Assembly: GCA_964035795.1 (NCBI GenBank) | Contig: OZ038325.1 | Location: forward strand, 8,875,698-8,939,697 | DNA from: Pterobdella sp. o SKG-2022 | Taxonomy: Eukaryota > Annelida > Clitellata > Hirudinida > Piscicolidae | Length of the DNA stretch: 64,000 nucleotides | Reading direction: 5' to 3' | Shown here: positions 11,301-40,200 of the stretch, one piece after another | Position numbering within the stretch: the stretch's first letter is position 1 | How the letters are laid out: each line of letters begins with the position of its first letter | Program-made: the position numbers and the translations under genes | Notes under the pieces: generated by a model | Databases searched by the model: none | What the model was told of the DNA's origin: nothing | What the model saw: only the letters and a program-made list of their open reading frames with translations

Positions 11301-12125
11301 TTCGCAAGTCGCTCTTTCCTTCTCCTTTTATAAATCAGTTAGCAAGGGCTTCTCATTGACTCCCAAAGGAACTGTATTGCTAATCAGTCCTTCCAACTTC
11401 CAAAGAGAAATTATTGAATTCACAGGAGATGGAAGAGTTTTGAGAGAACTCACTTTGTCTTTCTTCGTGCATGAACCTAGGTCTGTTGTTTTGTTTAGAA
11501 CATGAAATGACAACAGGCCATTTCAAAACCAAACTCCAACAGACACATAGTGATGCTGAAAGACGACAAATTTCTTTTGTGTTACGGAACATCCAACTAC
11601 ATCGGGGTGACGAAAGATCAATTAAGTCTAGTTGATGCTGACGGAAAATTGATCAAAAAGTGGTCTAACCGATCTTCAGAGATTAAAGAAACTTCCAATA
11701 TGACTCATTTTGCTCTAGACGCTGATGGTCAGTTAATATGGTTTGGTGTTTCTATGAGGTCTCTTGATGAGCTTGAACTTATACATAAATGTAATTTATT
11801 ATATGCAATGATTTTATAAGTTGTGTTTGAACACCCAAGTTTAGCTTTTTATATTAGAGATGATAAATTCATAAAATTTTGAAATATAGTTACTGAATTA
11901 TTATTTAAACCATCTTTTCACCATCCTCCAGAGAACGTTTATCTGTGCGATTACGTCAGTGGAGTCATACAACTTTACAACTCAAACCTTCAATACGTTA
12001 AAAACGTTATTCCCAAATCGACCGGTCTGAACAACCCGTCTAGGGTCTACCTAGAGAAGGCCAGAGGTAGACTGTTTGTGGCTGACTCTGCCCAAAAAAA
12101 TATATTTATTTTTCAGTTGTTTTGA
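8362..12125 (+). CDS. TRIM-type E3 ubiquitin ligase: RING, B-box, coiled coil, C-terminal propeller-like region
   Basis: Ten exons join in frame into 667 aa: 8362-8514, 8766-9014, 9208-9339, 9425-9544, 9734-9918, 10050-10189, 10708-10853, 10981-11480, 11543-11727 and 11932-12125. The RING finger has Cys15, Cys18, Cys30, His32, Cys35, Cys38 and, across the first intron, Cys54 and Cys57 (CPVC). The B-box type 2 has Cys118, His121, Cys130, Cys133, Cys138, Cys141, His146 and His149, again across an intron. Residues about 150-320 are charged and helical, as expected for the TRIM coiled coil. The remainder (about 340-667) is beta-rich and repetitive, as in NHL/six-bladed propellers of TRIM2/3/32-like proteins, but I did not resolve individual blades. 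Known RING-TRIM proteins transfer ubiquitin from an E2 to a substrate held by the C-terminal domain, usually as cytoplasmic oligomers. The substrate is unknown. The start ATG directly precedes the RING. One intron (11481-11542) is only 62 nt. Confidence 0.9.
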
Positions 12126-13542
12126 TACAAGTGACACTATTTGTCTGTGTGTCGGTCTTGGTTTGCATCGCAAGTAGTGAAGATGGTTTAGAGATATCAT
12201 TAGCTGTTTTTCATGGTCCTCTCAGCGGTGTAGTGATATGGGCATTTTATGTGTAAACGATTTCATTTCTCATTGCAAAAGATTTATATTAAAACAAGAA
12301 TAATGTGATTTTTACATCTTTTGTTTAAAAATTCGTTTCATTATTTAATATCTCGTTATTAATCGATTCAACCTTCCAAATCCTTCTCATTTAAGTTCAA
12401 TAGTATATAGATGGTTATTTAGAAAGATATTTACCATTGTTTTCTCACATTTAACCATCAAACGTTTACTAGCTTGCTGCATTTTTATCTGCATTTAAGT
12501 TTCCATTTTTTGAATATCTGATTTTGTCCTTCATTTTATTTCTTCTTACTCAAATCGAAAATTTTAAATAAACCACGAATGCTATTTAAGTTTAAATGGT
12601 TTCCTTGAAAACATTTTGCAAAATTTCACAAATTAATGTCACATCAATTGTAATTGATGGTTTGAGACACAAAAGTTCATATGCAATAGCACCCTGTGAA
12701 ACCTAGCAACTAAGCAACCGAAAGTAAAGACGACTCAATGGTCGACTTATTATAAACAAAATGACAGATAAAATCTTCGAATTTCATTAAATTCATTAAT
12801 AAGACAAGTACTGTTTGAAAATTTATTTCTCTAAAAGGAACATATCAGCAATATAATAAATGAATAAGATGATGGAATGCATGATGTGGATGATAAAGTG
12901 ATTTGGAGCAAAAGCCATCAAAGTAGAACTTATAAACAGTAATGTAAAAATTTCAAAAAAATTTCATGGTTAAATAGTGCAAAAATAATGTAAATTGCTC
13001 AGAAAAATATCGACTTGCATTTAAAAAACATGGTAACTTGATTGAAAATACCTCAAACTGCACGACTCAGCAAACAAAGTGACAAACTTTGACTTAGTGG
13101 TTAACAAAAACTTTGGAATAATTTAACATAAAGAACTCCAAAGAAACAAAACGTGACTCAATGTGGAAAATATATGGAACTCAATAAGAATTATGAAAAA
13201 TAAACTTAAATAACGACAAGATGACAAGATTCAATAGATAAATCCATGTAAAAATATACAATTTTCACCCACTCCCAACTATAAGCTTGAAACCTGATAA
13301 GGCAGAAAAGGCTACACCAAACTGCCACCAACACTTGTAATATCATTGTTGAAACATATATTTTAGATGGATGTTTGCTTCAGATTTTTTTAAGCACACA
13401 GTTTAAATATGTAAATTTTTAAGCACATAAATGTCTATTGTAGTCTACAAAATATAAACTATGGTTTCACCGAGTATTTTTACCGCAGCAACTACAAAAT
13501 ATTCGTCAAACCATCTTTTCCAAGTTACTTCAAGTTCAAAGG
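12126..13542. other. convergent intergenic region between TRIM gene and myosin VIIa
   Basis: AT-rich spacer between a plus-strand and a minus-strand 3' end. A possible AATAAA for the TRIM gene is at 12567-12572. I see no gene or repeat family here. Confidence 0.4.
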
Positions 13543-26957
<13,415 letters not shown>

Positions 26958-28590
26958 GAAATATAATTTAATAAATAGTTGAATTTCCAATTGAAAATTT
27001 TTTTCAGTAATTTATGTATTAAAATATGTAAAAATTCTTATAATTGTTTTCAAATTTTCATTTAGTAACTAACCTTCGTTAGAAGAACCATAATTTGGTA
27101 GTTATATTGCAAAAAATATATTTCCAAATTAAAAATTATTTTTTCTGTATAAATACTTGTTTTTATTATTTTATTTTCATTTTAAAGAATTATATTTGAC
27201 TAGAAAATCTCGAAATTGCAATCAAAACTCCTCTACCTGTGGGTACACCTAGCCTTTCAACTTTATTTCCAAATTATATTTTTATGCTGCAATCTTATTA
27301 AAAATTTGAAACTCATATTTAATAAACTTTGTTTCAAAAAACAGCTTGTTCTAGAAATTTTTACTATTTCTCCAACCGTTCGAATTTTTGAAGACAGCCG
27401 CTAATCAGATCCGATCAAACTTTTCATTTAATTTTTGAACATTATATTTAGACGCTGTTGGAGGTGAGATCTAAATTAGAAGTACATTTGAAAGTATTAC
27501 GCTTACGGTATTCCATTGTTAATCGTAGCTACTCGTTTAACATTTGAACACGTTGCTTTTTGGTTCCTTACAACAACCCCACGTCTAGTTATATTATATT
27601 AAAATACCCGGAAAAAACAATTGTAAATTATATTTGTATTTGGTCCTAAATTGCAAAATAATTACACTCATTCACAATGACAAACACAACCACAAGAGAA
27701 ATGTACACTTTACTCGCAAACAAACCAATTAAAACAACGCAAACTTGTTGAAAATAGACGTTGTAAATAATACTTGGTGGTAACAAACGCAAAGACTTGC
27801 AATAAATAACGCACGATAGAACCAAAAAAGTATATTTACAGGGGTACATTGAAATTTTGACCTTTTAGCTATATATAATCTACACTAAATAATAATTTAT
27901 TGAATAACTATTTTTAAATGATAACATTAATATACTCATTAGATAATAAATTAAGTCACTGAATATTCATATAAGTTAAATAATCAATGGTTAATAAAAA
28001 ATATGAATAATATTAATAATGCAATTGCGCTGTTCCATAATAGAGTTGTGATAATGACAATTTTTTAATGAGATAAAAAAATTATGAATTATTTAATAAA
28101 TCATCACTGAAAAGCCAATATAAAAACTATAATGAAAAAATATTAATTATGAAACTTGGAAAACTCCCCAAAATTTCAGTAACATAAGTTAAAACTAATG
28201 TGATTTGAAAGAATAAGAGATACATTTGAAAAGACATGGAAAACCTATAAAAAATGGTATGAAACTCATTAGGATAGGGCAATATATGCAGTATAATAGA
28301 TACCAATAATCGAAACAGACTCTAAAAGTTAATCAATATGAAAACAAAATAATAATAATATTAAATAAATAATAATAATGATAAATAAGTAATAAATAGA
28401 TGCTTATAATTGGGCATTTGGAAATCATTAAAAATTCATTCGAACTTGGTTAATTGAATAAATAAACCTTCATTAACAACACCAAGCCCTCAAAATTACC
28501 ATGTGATGTATAATGGCTCAAAAAAGAAAATTATACAATAAAACAAACATACACATACAAGCTCACAAACACACAAACATACAGACAGAA
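26958..28590. other. intergenic, upstream of myosin VIIa
   Basis: Very AT-rich. It should contain the myosin VIIa promoter and, downstream of the zinc-finger gene, its 3' UTR, but I see no diagnostic element. ORFs here are short and low in complexity. Confidence 0.4.
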
Positions 28591-30217
28591 TCAGGTGACC
28601 TTCTCATCCCCAACCACCACAAGAACACTGGAGCCAGCATCTTGCCCATGGTGGTATTCAAAGCGATGTTTGAGGAGAGAGTTGTGTTTGTAGAATGTTT
28701 TTTGACAGCACTTGTAGATGCTTTGCGAGGCTACTCCATATGGCTTTCCGTGTTTGATCCTTTGATGTCGAGTTAGGTGATCCTTGCGGAAGAAGGCCTG
28801 ATGACGATGGTAGTGGGTGTAATGATGGTGGTGGTTGTTAAAAATTTGGACTTTATGTCAGTGTGGTGTTTTGAAGATTATTTGGGAAATGTATTTACAA
28901 AAATATTACAGGTTAAATATAATTTGATCAACAAAAAAAAATGTAAAATTTGCATTAAAATAGATGCATAAAGATGATTAGCTGTGCAATTATTGAAACT
29001 TTTAATGAAATTATACTATAATGCAAGATACCTTAATATGATATTAAAGTATAAATTCATTTAATATTAATGCTTTATCATGAGAGTGATTAGAAATTAT
29101 GTGATGCATATAAAGATTAAAAACAAACTTTTGTGCAATCTGTATATTGACAAACGAATGATTTTACTCTTTCACCCTTCTCATTGTAGGTGAAAACATC
29201 TTTTTTAATAGAAGATTTTTGATTATTTTTGACTGATCTTTTGGAGTATAGAGAAGGTGAGTGTTTAAAATCACATTGTGATGTTGAAAAAGTCAAATCA
29301 TTTTTTATACAAGGAGTTGTTTGATTGAGAAATAACTGTGAAGTGTTGTCTTGCAATTCATCAAATTTGAATTTGACATCGACAAAAGGAAAACTGCTGT
29401 CACACTCAGTCTTATTGTTTGGACTGTATATGTGGTTGGCTTCTGTGCCATTGAAATTGTTCATTGACCCATAACTTGTTTCAATAGTGTTTAAATACGT
29501 TGGAAATGTAGAGATAGGTACAATGTTGTTTGAGGTGAGTTGGTTGCTGAAATCATCAGAAAAATTATTTTGATCTGTAACTTCTTCAACAGTTTTTTTT
29601 GTTTCAATTTCGTTTTTTATATTTATAATACCCCACTTGTCGTTATTGGACCTGTCGCTATCACATACATCATCATTATCCTCCACTACCTCTGCTTTAA
29701 TTCTTTCAGAAAAGTCTACATTATCATTTTTTTGCGAATCAACAAATTCTGTTAAAGACGATGGTAGAGGTTCGAGAGGAAAAGAAGGTAAATCATTTGG
29801 TGTAACTTGGTCGGAAATTAGATTGTTGTCTGTAACTTCTTCTGTGGGATCGTCAGTTGATGTGTCGTCGAATGCTGTGACAAAATTAGTTGAGTTCTTT
29901 TTCTTGTCGTTATTTTCGAGAATTTTACCATCTGGAGAGTAAATAAACTTTTCGTCCATTTGAACCACAAAAACTTCCGAGTCTACGCTCACAGCTAACA
30001 GCCCCTGTATTTTGAGCCGTTTTTCAAACGAAAGTCCATTTTTACATAAATTGAAAATCGTGTTTTTTAAAAGTGTTTTCATGATTTGAGGCTGCTTTTT
30101 TATCGATTTCATCTTTCCAAAAAAACTCCGAAAAACGGGTTTCACTGAAAAATGATATCGGAAACGAACGCTTAAAAGTAAGCTGAATCTAAATAAATTA
30201 TTATTTTGAAAATTCAT
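28591..30217 (-). CDS. C2H2 zinc-finger protein, two exons, 431 aa
   Basis: Exon 1 is 30217-29129 (ATG start, 363 codons) and exon 2 is 28797-28591 (68 codons plus TGA). The intron interrupts the first finger exactly between its Cys pair and its His pair. Joined, the finger is C-x4-C-x12-H-x4-H (CQYTDC, then AFFRKDHLTRHQRIKH), the TFIIIA-like form, with Phe and Leu at the core positions. A second finger follows (CQKTFYKHNSLLKH...HH). Its first Cys is displaced next to the second (KCCQ), so it may not bind zinc normally. Residues ~1-370 are mostly disordered and Asp/Ser/Thr-rich. An ordered block at about 48-95 includes LKIQGLLAVSVDSEVFVVQM, which has the look of a conserved domain I cannot name. 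Probably a nuclear nucleic-acid-binding protein. No specific orthologue recognised. Confidence 0.8.
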
Positions 30218-32166
<1,949 letters not shown>

Positions 32167-34718
32167 TCAAAGTTTATCCCTAAAAGTCCAAATATCTGCG
32201 ACAATGAGGACAAGGCAAGATGAAGTGGTCAAAATGATGCCTGGAATGCTCATCCAGTAGCTCCAGCCCAAGTAAGGTCCTATGAGGAGTTGGGTGTGAG
32301 AGGATGGGTTGGAAATTAGAGGAACAATGAAAAGAAAAATTGAAGTTTCACGAAGTTTTTTTTTTGATAATTTTTTCATTCATATATATATTTTTCGCTT
32401 CTTGCTATTTTGAATATTTTTACGTAAAAACTGCTGCTCAAATTATCACAACCCTAAATAAGTTGAAACTCAATAAAACCTCAAACTGCATACAAACCCC
32501 CAAAGAAAACAAATCTTACTTCTATCTACAGCTTCGTCCACGGTAACTGATAAAGCATTGAAGGTTCTTTGACTTCCATCCCCATAAATAGCCAGAGTGC
32601 ATAATTGCAGGATGGCTGTGGTTATTGTTGAAATTGGTTTTAAATGCATGTATTTATCAATATAGATACATGTTTGGAAATTTTCATGGATATTTATAAT
32701 GTATTTATTGATTATTATTTTTATATATGAGGGTGATGAAGAATATATATATAGTGAATATATTAAATGGAGTGAATAGATGCTTAAAGCAGGGAATTTT
32801 GAACTGCATTCCAAACGTTGTTCAAAAGCAGGACCACATAAAGCTAATTAAAATATATTGGTCTATCTAGGCCCACTAATTAAAAAATTGCTCTCTAAAT
32901 AATTTTTTATTCACTTTTAAGGATTTAATGTTTATATTAATTTGGTACACGGATATATAGATTTTTTATTATAAATGCAATTCTAAGGTGTGCTAGATTA
33001 TATTTAGTGAAAAAAACAAGACTAAATATCAAAGCATATCTCAAAAATAAAGTAAAGGCTATATTTCAGTGATATTGAGCGCTACAAAAAATAAAAAAGT
33101 GGAACGGACCCGAAAGTAGAAGACAGATCCACATCACTCTGTAATGGACCTTGCGTTCCTTGAAGCACAACTGAACCTGGAAGCAATAGTTCTTCTTTTT
33201 GAAGATAAAACAAGCAAAATTGTTTTATATGGTTGATTAGCTCACAAAGAGCTAAAATATCTAAACAGTTATTGAGTCTTCGTGGTTTTTTGTTATAGGT
33301 GGAATCTAATGATCTTACGCTAAAAGTTTAATTATTTGCTTATTGTGACATATTATGAATCTTTGAAAGGGGAATTAGAAAAACGTTATCAGTTTTATAT
33401 CTATCATAGCAAAGCTTTTTGATGTCCTACATATTAACACCCAGTAACTTATAAATTTTTTTCTATGGCTATTCTTATATTAATTTAAGAACTATAAGAT
33501 TTTTCTAGTTTGAAGATTGTGTTATGAGTCATATAAATAAGAGTTCTGTCAATACAGGGATAGAATGTGGATATCCGTGTTATTGGGCTCTTTTCAGTAA
33601 AAAGTATATGTTAATATGTTATATATGATAGGGTACAACAGAGTGAAATTTGAGTTGCAGTGGTTTGAATTTAAAGCGTTTCTAGGCCACAGTTTTCAAT
33701 GCCAAAGTTGATTTTATAGAAACTATTTTTTTTGAATAAAAGTCCCCTTTTGGAGTTTTAAGCAAGAAATATGCATCTCTAAAAACTTTTCAAAATCAAA
33801 CTATGAAATTCAAAAATTTTAGAGATAAATTTCCACAATTTAGATAACAAAAGTGAAAATATTCGATGGTTGGTTTTACAATTATCTGAATCATTAATGA
33901 ATGCCACATTCCATTTAAATTACTCTGCTTTGAAGATTTGATTGGGTGATGAAACAGTAGATCTTTTATAACATTAGATAGTTTAAAAAGCGAAAAAGCT
34001 TTTATAAAACTTCAAATAAGTTCAAAAATTATATGATCACCTTTGAGTAAATTTCTGTGAAGACGAGAAGGAAACAGGCGATGATATATAAGACTTGACA
34101 GGCTAAGTACCATTCTGAGGTGGCATAATGTTGAGATCAATTGAAGTCTTATATCAATTTCAGCAGTTGTTATTTATTTTCAAAATTTTTCAAAGCAATG
34201 ACATCAATTTGAGAATTCTTTGAACAATAGTTTTAATTAGGAAATACGATCTTCACCGTTAAGTGTAACTTAAAACTTCCATCTAAATGATATTTCGATA
34301 TTATTTTCTTTTAAAGCAATATTATCTATTATCAAATTAACATTAAGTCATGTCATAATAACACCGATAATAATTGTAAACGCTTACGGGTTTCAGTGAA
34401 AAGGTTGATTTGAAGGGTGGACGAGTCTTCCCAAAACCACTGGCATCCATTGCTGTCATACAAAGCCCATAATCCCAGGTCTATGGTTTCAATGTTCATG
34501 CTTCCATTTGTTAAGTTCAATGCTGTGGCGTTGCTGCTGATGTTTTTAAGGTAGGATACTTTCATAAAGTCTTTGTTGTATCTGGCGATGTATATGTTTT
34601 TATCGTGAAGGTATTTTGGGGCGTTTTGTAGCCACCATGGAGAGAAGAAGCTGATACCACAAGCGATCCAAGCGAAAAGAAGGAGAAAAGTACCAGCCGA
34701 AAACAACTTTCGAGACAT
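32167..34718 (-). CDS. four-pass membrane protein of claudin/PMP22 type, five exons, 226 aa
   Basis: Exons 34718-34388, 34114-34041, 33176-33110, 32615-32520 and 32279-32167 join in frame. Four hydrophobic helices are visible: LFSAGTFLLLFAWIACGISF, WYLACQVLYIIACFLLVFTE, VMWICLLLSAILQLCTLAIY and the last before the C-terminus (IPGIILTTSSCLVLIVADIW). The large first loop contains the W...GLW signature (SPWW, then LGLWALYDSNGC) and Asn-glycosylation sites (NISS, NATA, NLTN, NGSM), as in the claudin/PMP22 superfamily. Only one Cys follows GLW, where claudins have a pair. The frame is open 18 codons upstream, but the first ATG is at 34718. A donor-like GG|GTAAGT at 35184/35183 upstream suggests a non-coding first exon. 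Expected at the plasma membrane or cell junctions; the exact subfamily is not clear. Confidence 0.75.
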
Positions 34719-36321
34719 TACGTCAGATATTATGAGCTGCTTGACTTTCAGAGGTATAAAATCTTGTTTCAAAAGAAATTCTTGGAAGTTTTGACTTCAA
34801 TGGGTTACTTTTCAAGATGTACTGATTTTATAACTTATTGAAATTCCAAACTCGTTTTTCAAAATATTTAAAACTGTTGAAAACACAAAATACTCTGATT
34901 AAATATGGTTTCAATCAATCCAAATCGAAAATATCTACTTGACAATTTATATATGTATATATGTACCACGTTAAATATACTCTCTGGTCCAATACATTCC
35001 CTAAAGCATATTGCTGTATGTAAATATGTGTATAAACCATCTAATACAAGTATATAAATTAATCTGCATATAATTATATCCTTAATCGAATATTTATTCT
35101 ACTTGTATTATTCTTCTCGCACATGCTTGTGAGCCCTATTGTTATGCTTGAGAGCCAATAAGCAGTACAATAGACAGACTTACCCATCCGATGATTCAGC
35201 AAAACAAACGGAAACTTGTGAAACTTCTCAAGAAATGGGATCTTATTAAATTTTCAATGAAGTCGTAAATTCATGAGAATAATTAAATAGTTATTTTTAG
35301 AATCAAGAGTGTTGCGGTTAAAAAATGAAAATTAACACGCTTTATGTATATACCTTATTTTAAGCAATCGATGAATTGTATTTAAACTAAAATTTTACGG
35401 TGTCTATTATAATTTTATTGCATTAAAATTTAATCCAAATTGATATTCATTTTAATGATTTTCTTGGATTTTTTTTCTTTTAAACATTTATTGTGTTTTT
35501 TCAGAGTTATTAGATTACTGGAACTTCCTTATTGAAGAGAAATTTCAAAATAAATTCACCATTTACTACGATTTAAAATAGTCATTTTAAATGGAGCAAT
35601 TGATGGTTCTAAGTACATTTGACCACATATTCGGGAAACAATGTACCGTTAACTACTTCAAACATACAGTTTAACAACATAAGAATGACAACCGGAGATA
35701 TGTGGGAAGACAAGAGATAAAACAAAAAAACGAAGATCTATAAATTAATTCATAGGTGCATGGCACAGGTGAAAGCAAATATTTTGGAGTAAAAAGGTTC
35801 GAGAAAAAAGTTTCTATCGATTCTATATTAAGGGGTTAAAAAAATTATTTTTAAATAATATTTTTATTCGCTTTACTAAAAAATATAATTCAAAAGTTTA
35901 GAAAATCCTTATAGTATATATCAAACTCCTGTTTTAAAATTATGGAATGTAAGAAAATTCTATTATTCACATAACGATTTCTTCAAGCCAAAATTACAGA
36001 CCAAAAATTACTGAGCAATGAATATTTTATTTAAAAAGCACGACGCTTCCTTCAATTGACGTATTTGAGTTTATATAAGCTTAAAAAAACTATTATATTG
36101 TATCAAAACCAAGTCACGGAATTTTTATTTTCACATAAGTCGCAACAACACAACATGACGACGTGAGTGGTCATGTCAAACGTGAATTTTTCTACCATAC
36201 TTCTCCATATTCTTCAACGTCACGACAGTATAATGTAGTTATGATGGCCTGATTTGGGGTAAGTTTCAATGGATTTTTCCTCACAAGCCATTCGGGTTTG
36301 GGTGTATGAAAGTTTGTGTGG
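34719..36321. other. intergenic, upstream of the tetraspan gene
   Basis: Probably holds a 5' UTR exon of the tetraspan gene, ending at the donor at 35184/35183. The rest is AT-rich with no supported gene or repeat. Confidence 0.35.
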
Positions 36322-37275
36322 TCACATATTCACAGGTCCGAACGGCATTTCAATAATATCAATTTGGTAAAAACATGTTTTGAATGTTTCATCTAGAAGA
36401 GTTGGATCAGAATGAGACTGTGGTGTGTTTGTTTCTTCTTTTTCATTTTTCAATTTTTTTTTTGAATAAAAATTAATTTTTAAATTTTCAAATCTACTTT
36501 CCCAATTTTTCTTCCAATTTTCTATTTTACTTTCACATTCTGATCCAAGGGTTTTCGGATAAGAGAAAGACATTACCACTAATTCAAAACTTTCATAAAT
36601 AATGCTAACTCTAACATTAATCAAAATATCACTGAAATTAATTTCATTAATACTGTGTTGATCGTCAAACTTTTCATTGAAGCAATCATCCTTGATTAGA
36701 ACCCCATCATTGGTCTTCTCCACATAATTCAATTTACCAACCTCTTCACTAATACAGAAATCTGGACAATCACTATTTTTAATTTTTTGAACACAAAAAA
36801 CCAGAGGATAGCTGAGTAATAAGCCATATAAACATGTTAGGTCAACTCCTTTTGGTGTCTTTATAGTGGGGCAAGTTACATCCATTGTTGATAAATAATG
36901 CATCAACTTTAAGAAATATGAAAGAGTTGGAAAATTTTGTATATTTTCTATAAATTTTGGTTTGTCTGATGATACATCAATGAAAGTGGTATTGGATGTT
37001 GTACTCCCCTTGCAGATTTCTAAGCAAAAGTTTCTATTACAAATGAATAATATTGTGTTGAAATAAAACATAATCACATCATTACTGATGAATTTTTCCT
37101 GTTTTAACTCCTCTAAAAACATTATAAATGCTTCTTTGTTGGGTTTGAACAAGTCAAATAGATATGACAGTTTGAGTTTTTGATCAACGATCCATATGTT
37201 TGCTATTATTTTTTTTGAATATTTTGAATACTTTTTTGGAAAATATTTAATGAACATTTGTTTAATTTGTTGCAT
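36322..37275 (-). CDS. single-exon protein resembling C1orf74 (UPF0739/DUF4504)
   Basis: An intronless 317-codon ORF with ATG at 37275. Several blocks remind me of the C1orf74 family of unknown function: an early IVDQKLKLSYLFDLF (like the family's acidic-Leu-Leu-Tyr-Asp block), a hydrophobic strand with TFIDVS, and LTCLYGLLLSYPLVF (like the family's GxLLGYPVVY). Human C1orf74 is about 270 aa, similar in size. The residues after ~230 are Lys/Glu-rich, followed by a hydrophobic end (DIIEMPFGPVNM). There is no signal peptide or membrane helix. The match is from memory of the family pattern, so the family name is tentative, while the ORF itself looks genuinely coding. Confidence 0.6.
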   Translation of the reverse strand: MQQIKQMFIKYFPKKYSKYSKKIIANIWIVDQKLKLSYLFDLFKPNKEAFIMFLEELKQEKFISNDVIMFYFNTILFICNRNFCLEICKGSTTSNTTFIDVSSDKPKFIENIQNFPTLSYFLKLMHYLSTMDVTCPTIKTPKGVDLTCLYGLLLSYPLVFCVQKIKNSDCPDFCISEEVGKLNYVEKTNDGVLIKDDCFNEKFDDQHSINEINFSDILINVRVSIIYESFELVVMSFSYPKTLGSECESKIENWKKNWESRFENLKINFYSKKKLKNEKEETNTPQSHSDPTLLDETFKTCFYQIDIIEMPFGPVNM

Positions 37276-40200
37276 TTAAAATTTTATATCGAGTTTACTT
37301 TTAAGTCTATGTCTAAGGAATGAATTTAAAATAGTGATTAATAAATTTTAAAAGTTGGAAATTTTTTTTTAAATTTGGACTTTTTGCATCTTACTTTTGT
37401 CAAAGAAAACTGCATGATTAAACTTAACTTTAGTATTTTTAAACTTCCTTCATCCCTCAAGTTCTTAAAATAATCGATATATCAATTCACTACTACGTTA
37501 AAACTTTTAAAGCCTTTTTTTGAGAAATTCACAACTTTTTCATGATAAAAAGATGAAGATTCTTGAAACTTTCTCAAACGTCTTCAAGGGCCTTTTCTAT
37601 CGATAGATCTTTTGTGTCGGGGGTCATGAAATTGTTGAAAGATATGAGATTTCATAAAAAATTTCATAGTAGTGGCTTTTAATTTGATTTAACCAAGCAT
37701 TCAAACAAGGTGAAACACTTCAACTGAATATTTGGAATTTATAATAGGAAAATCTAATATGTATTGTGTACGTTTTTCTACGCATTATATATTCTAATGG
37801 TACCACATATCGAAAAAATCAAAACATTTAGATTAATTTATGCTTCTTCTATTTAAATGTGAGCTTGTAGATTTATAAAAAATAATTTTAAGTGTATAAT
37901 TATGATAAAAAAAACTATGAGAAATAATTATAATCATCGAAAAGAATGTTTTCGAGCTAAATCCTAAACGAAAAGACAAGTTTGGCTAATTCGTTCGTGG
38001 AAGCGGTAAAAAATTAAAAATTTTCAAAGTTTTTCTCAAATGGCCTCCAAGAGGAATGTGAAACCGTGACTAAATTTTTAAGTTGTCATAGAAATAGTTT
38101 CGAAATTTCTAGAAACTTGCATAGTTTTAAATTTATTTTGTTAAAAATCTAATCAAATTCTGCGACAATCCTTCACTCTTGAACTAATCCATCGAATTGT
38201 CTTATGAAATGGCTAACCTCAAAAATCTCAGTACATATTTATTACTAATTGTGGTCTTACTTCAAATAAAACTCAAAACTTACGAGCCAAATATAACAAA
38301 CTAATGATATAAACAACATAAAACACTGTATCACAAATCTTGATCTTCATAAAAGTCCTAACAAGATTGTCATCAAACACCCTTCTCAAACCACCTAACA
38401 AATTGATGGAAGACAAACACTCAAACAAAAATTAATTCTAAAACAAGAAAATCTGAGAAAAACTAAAAGTAAAAAATTTACATGCAGAAAACTGAAGCCA
38501 TTGACCATACTTGTGTATGCTGGTGTACGTGTGTGTAGATACACATCTTGGTTGTCTCTTGGTTGGTATACATATAATACATATTATATAGAAATAAGAG
38601 TTGATAGTTTGTCAAGTTATGATGAATTCTGTACAGATTTTAAAGCATTATAGCTGAGTGCATTGGTGCCTTTAATAATGCTTTCTGTGTTTACAAATTC
38701 TGTATGTTGGTTTGTAATGCAGTTCACATACACAATACATCATTCTATTTGCAACCAGTATACTCTTGTAGTAAGAGATTGTATCAAATGATGGCCGTCT
38801 AAGGCCTTTGAGGCTTCTGCTTTTATACGTGCAGTCTTTGTATGGCGTCTTGTATACAGAGGTGGAAATGTAGCTAGGTTATGCTATATGCGAATATATT
38901 TTTGTGGTCAGTTCGCATTGGTTTTTGAACGAATTATGTACGATTTCTTGAGTTATGTCTGTTTTCCACGTCAGCACTGGAACCACCCAGTAAATGCGCT
39001 AGTGGCACACCAACTACCCACCCCTTGATTCGCCATTTTATTTTCTTTCCTACTTTTTCAAGTACCCATAGGAGAGAATGTATGGCGTTATTTATTAACA
39101 ACGTGTTACTATGGTAACCTTTTGCTAGTTGAAATGGTTGTTGGAAGGCTGTTTTCAACTTTGTGGTCGTTAGCCATCTTCTAGTAAACCAAAAAATTAT
39201 TTGCATATTACGAATAACACTCAATTCAACCTGTTACAGGCTGTTGTAACGTGTTGTCATTTATAATAAAATATAACGAATCATAATTATAATATATTTA
39301 ATAAAAGTGATGATAATGATGGTTTATTATGATAAAAATATATTCAAAACTAGTGGTAGAATTTTATGTACCATCCAACAATGGTTATTGTTGTTAATAG
39401 TTTTCCTCTCCTCATTCTCGTTTCCACTCTTACAGCCATTTTTTTTCTACTATTATTATCAGTATTATCCTTTATTTTTTATTAGCAGTTTTTCTGTAAA
39501 TTATTATTATTCTCTTGTGATCGGTTTAAAGACCTGAAGGGACTGCGCCACACTGCACCGAACCCCCATGATGAAGTAGTTAATTTTTTGTACGCATAAA
39601 GTTTTGCAAAAAAAAATTTTTCCCATTGAAAACTTCGAGGCATTTCTGGTGCAATAAAATTAATAAGAATTTTTTTATAAATAACTAGAAAATTTTTTGC
39701 TGGATGTTTTGAAAGACATTTCAAAGATTCAATTATTAGACTGTGCTGTTCATACTTCGATTATCAGTGAGTGGTTTTACCACTTAAAAGACAGCTGAAT
39801 GGTTTTTATTAATTTTTAACTGATTCATTCAAGTTTTTATGATGCTAAACTTATTGGGAAACTGATGCTATTCTTTACCTTAGTTTCATTAGCAATATTT
39901 ACTTTCAATAGTAATCTTTGAGCGCGCCATTTTTTACATGGTTAGACAGTGAATGATTGAGATGGGATTTTGAATCAAATGAAGATTTTAATTTCTATAC
40001 TTCACTACTAATAGTGTAGGATAATTTGAATGTAAGTCCTAGCTAGTAAGGGATCCTGCATGGAATAAATTGAGACAATGGATTAGATTGGGTTTGGAAA
40101 CTTAATCGGTTTGTCTAGCATTTTAAGAGAATAAATTTTTAAAATAATTTTATTTATTTATTTCATTCCAGTATATATCATTTTATTTAGTATTTTTTTG

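Noticed and set aside
38934..39224. 96-codon minus-strand ORF
   Set aside because: No domain, no splice context, and composition consistent with intergenic DNA.
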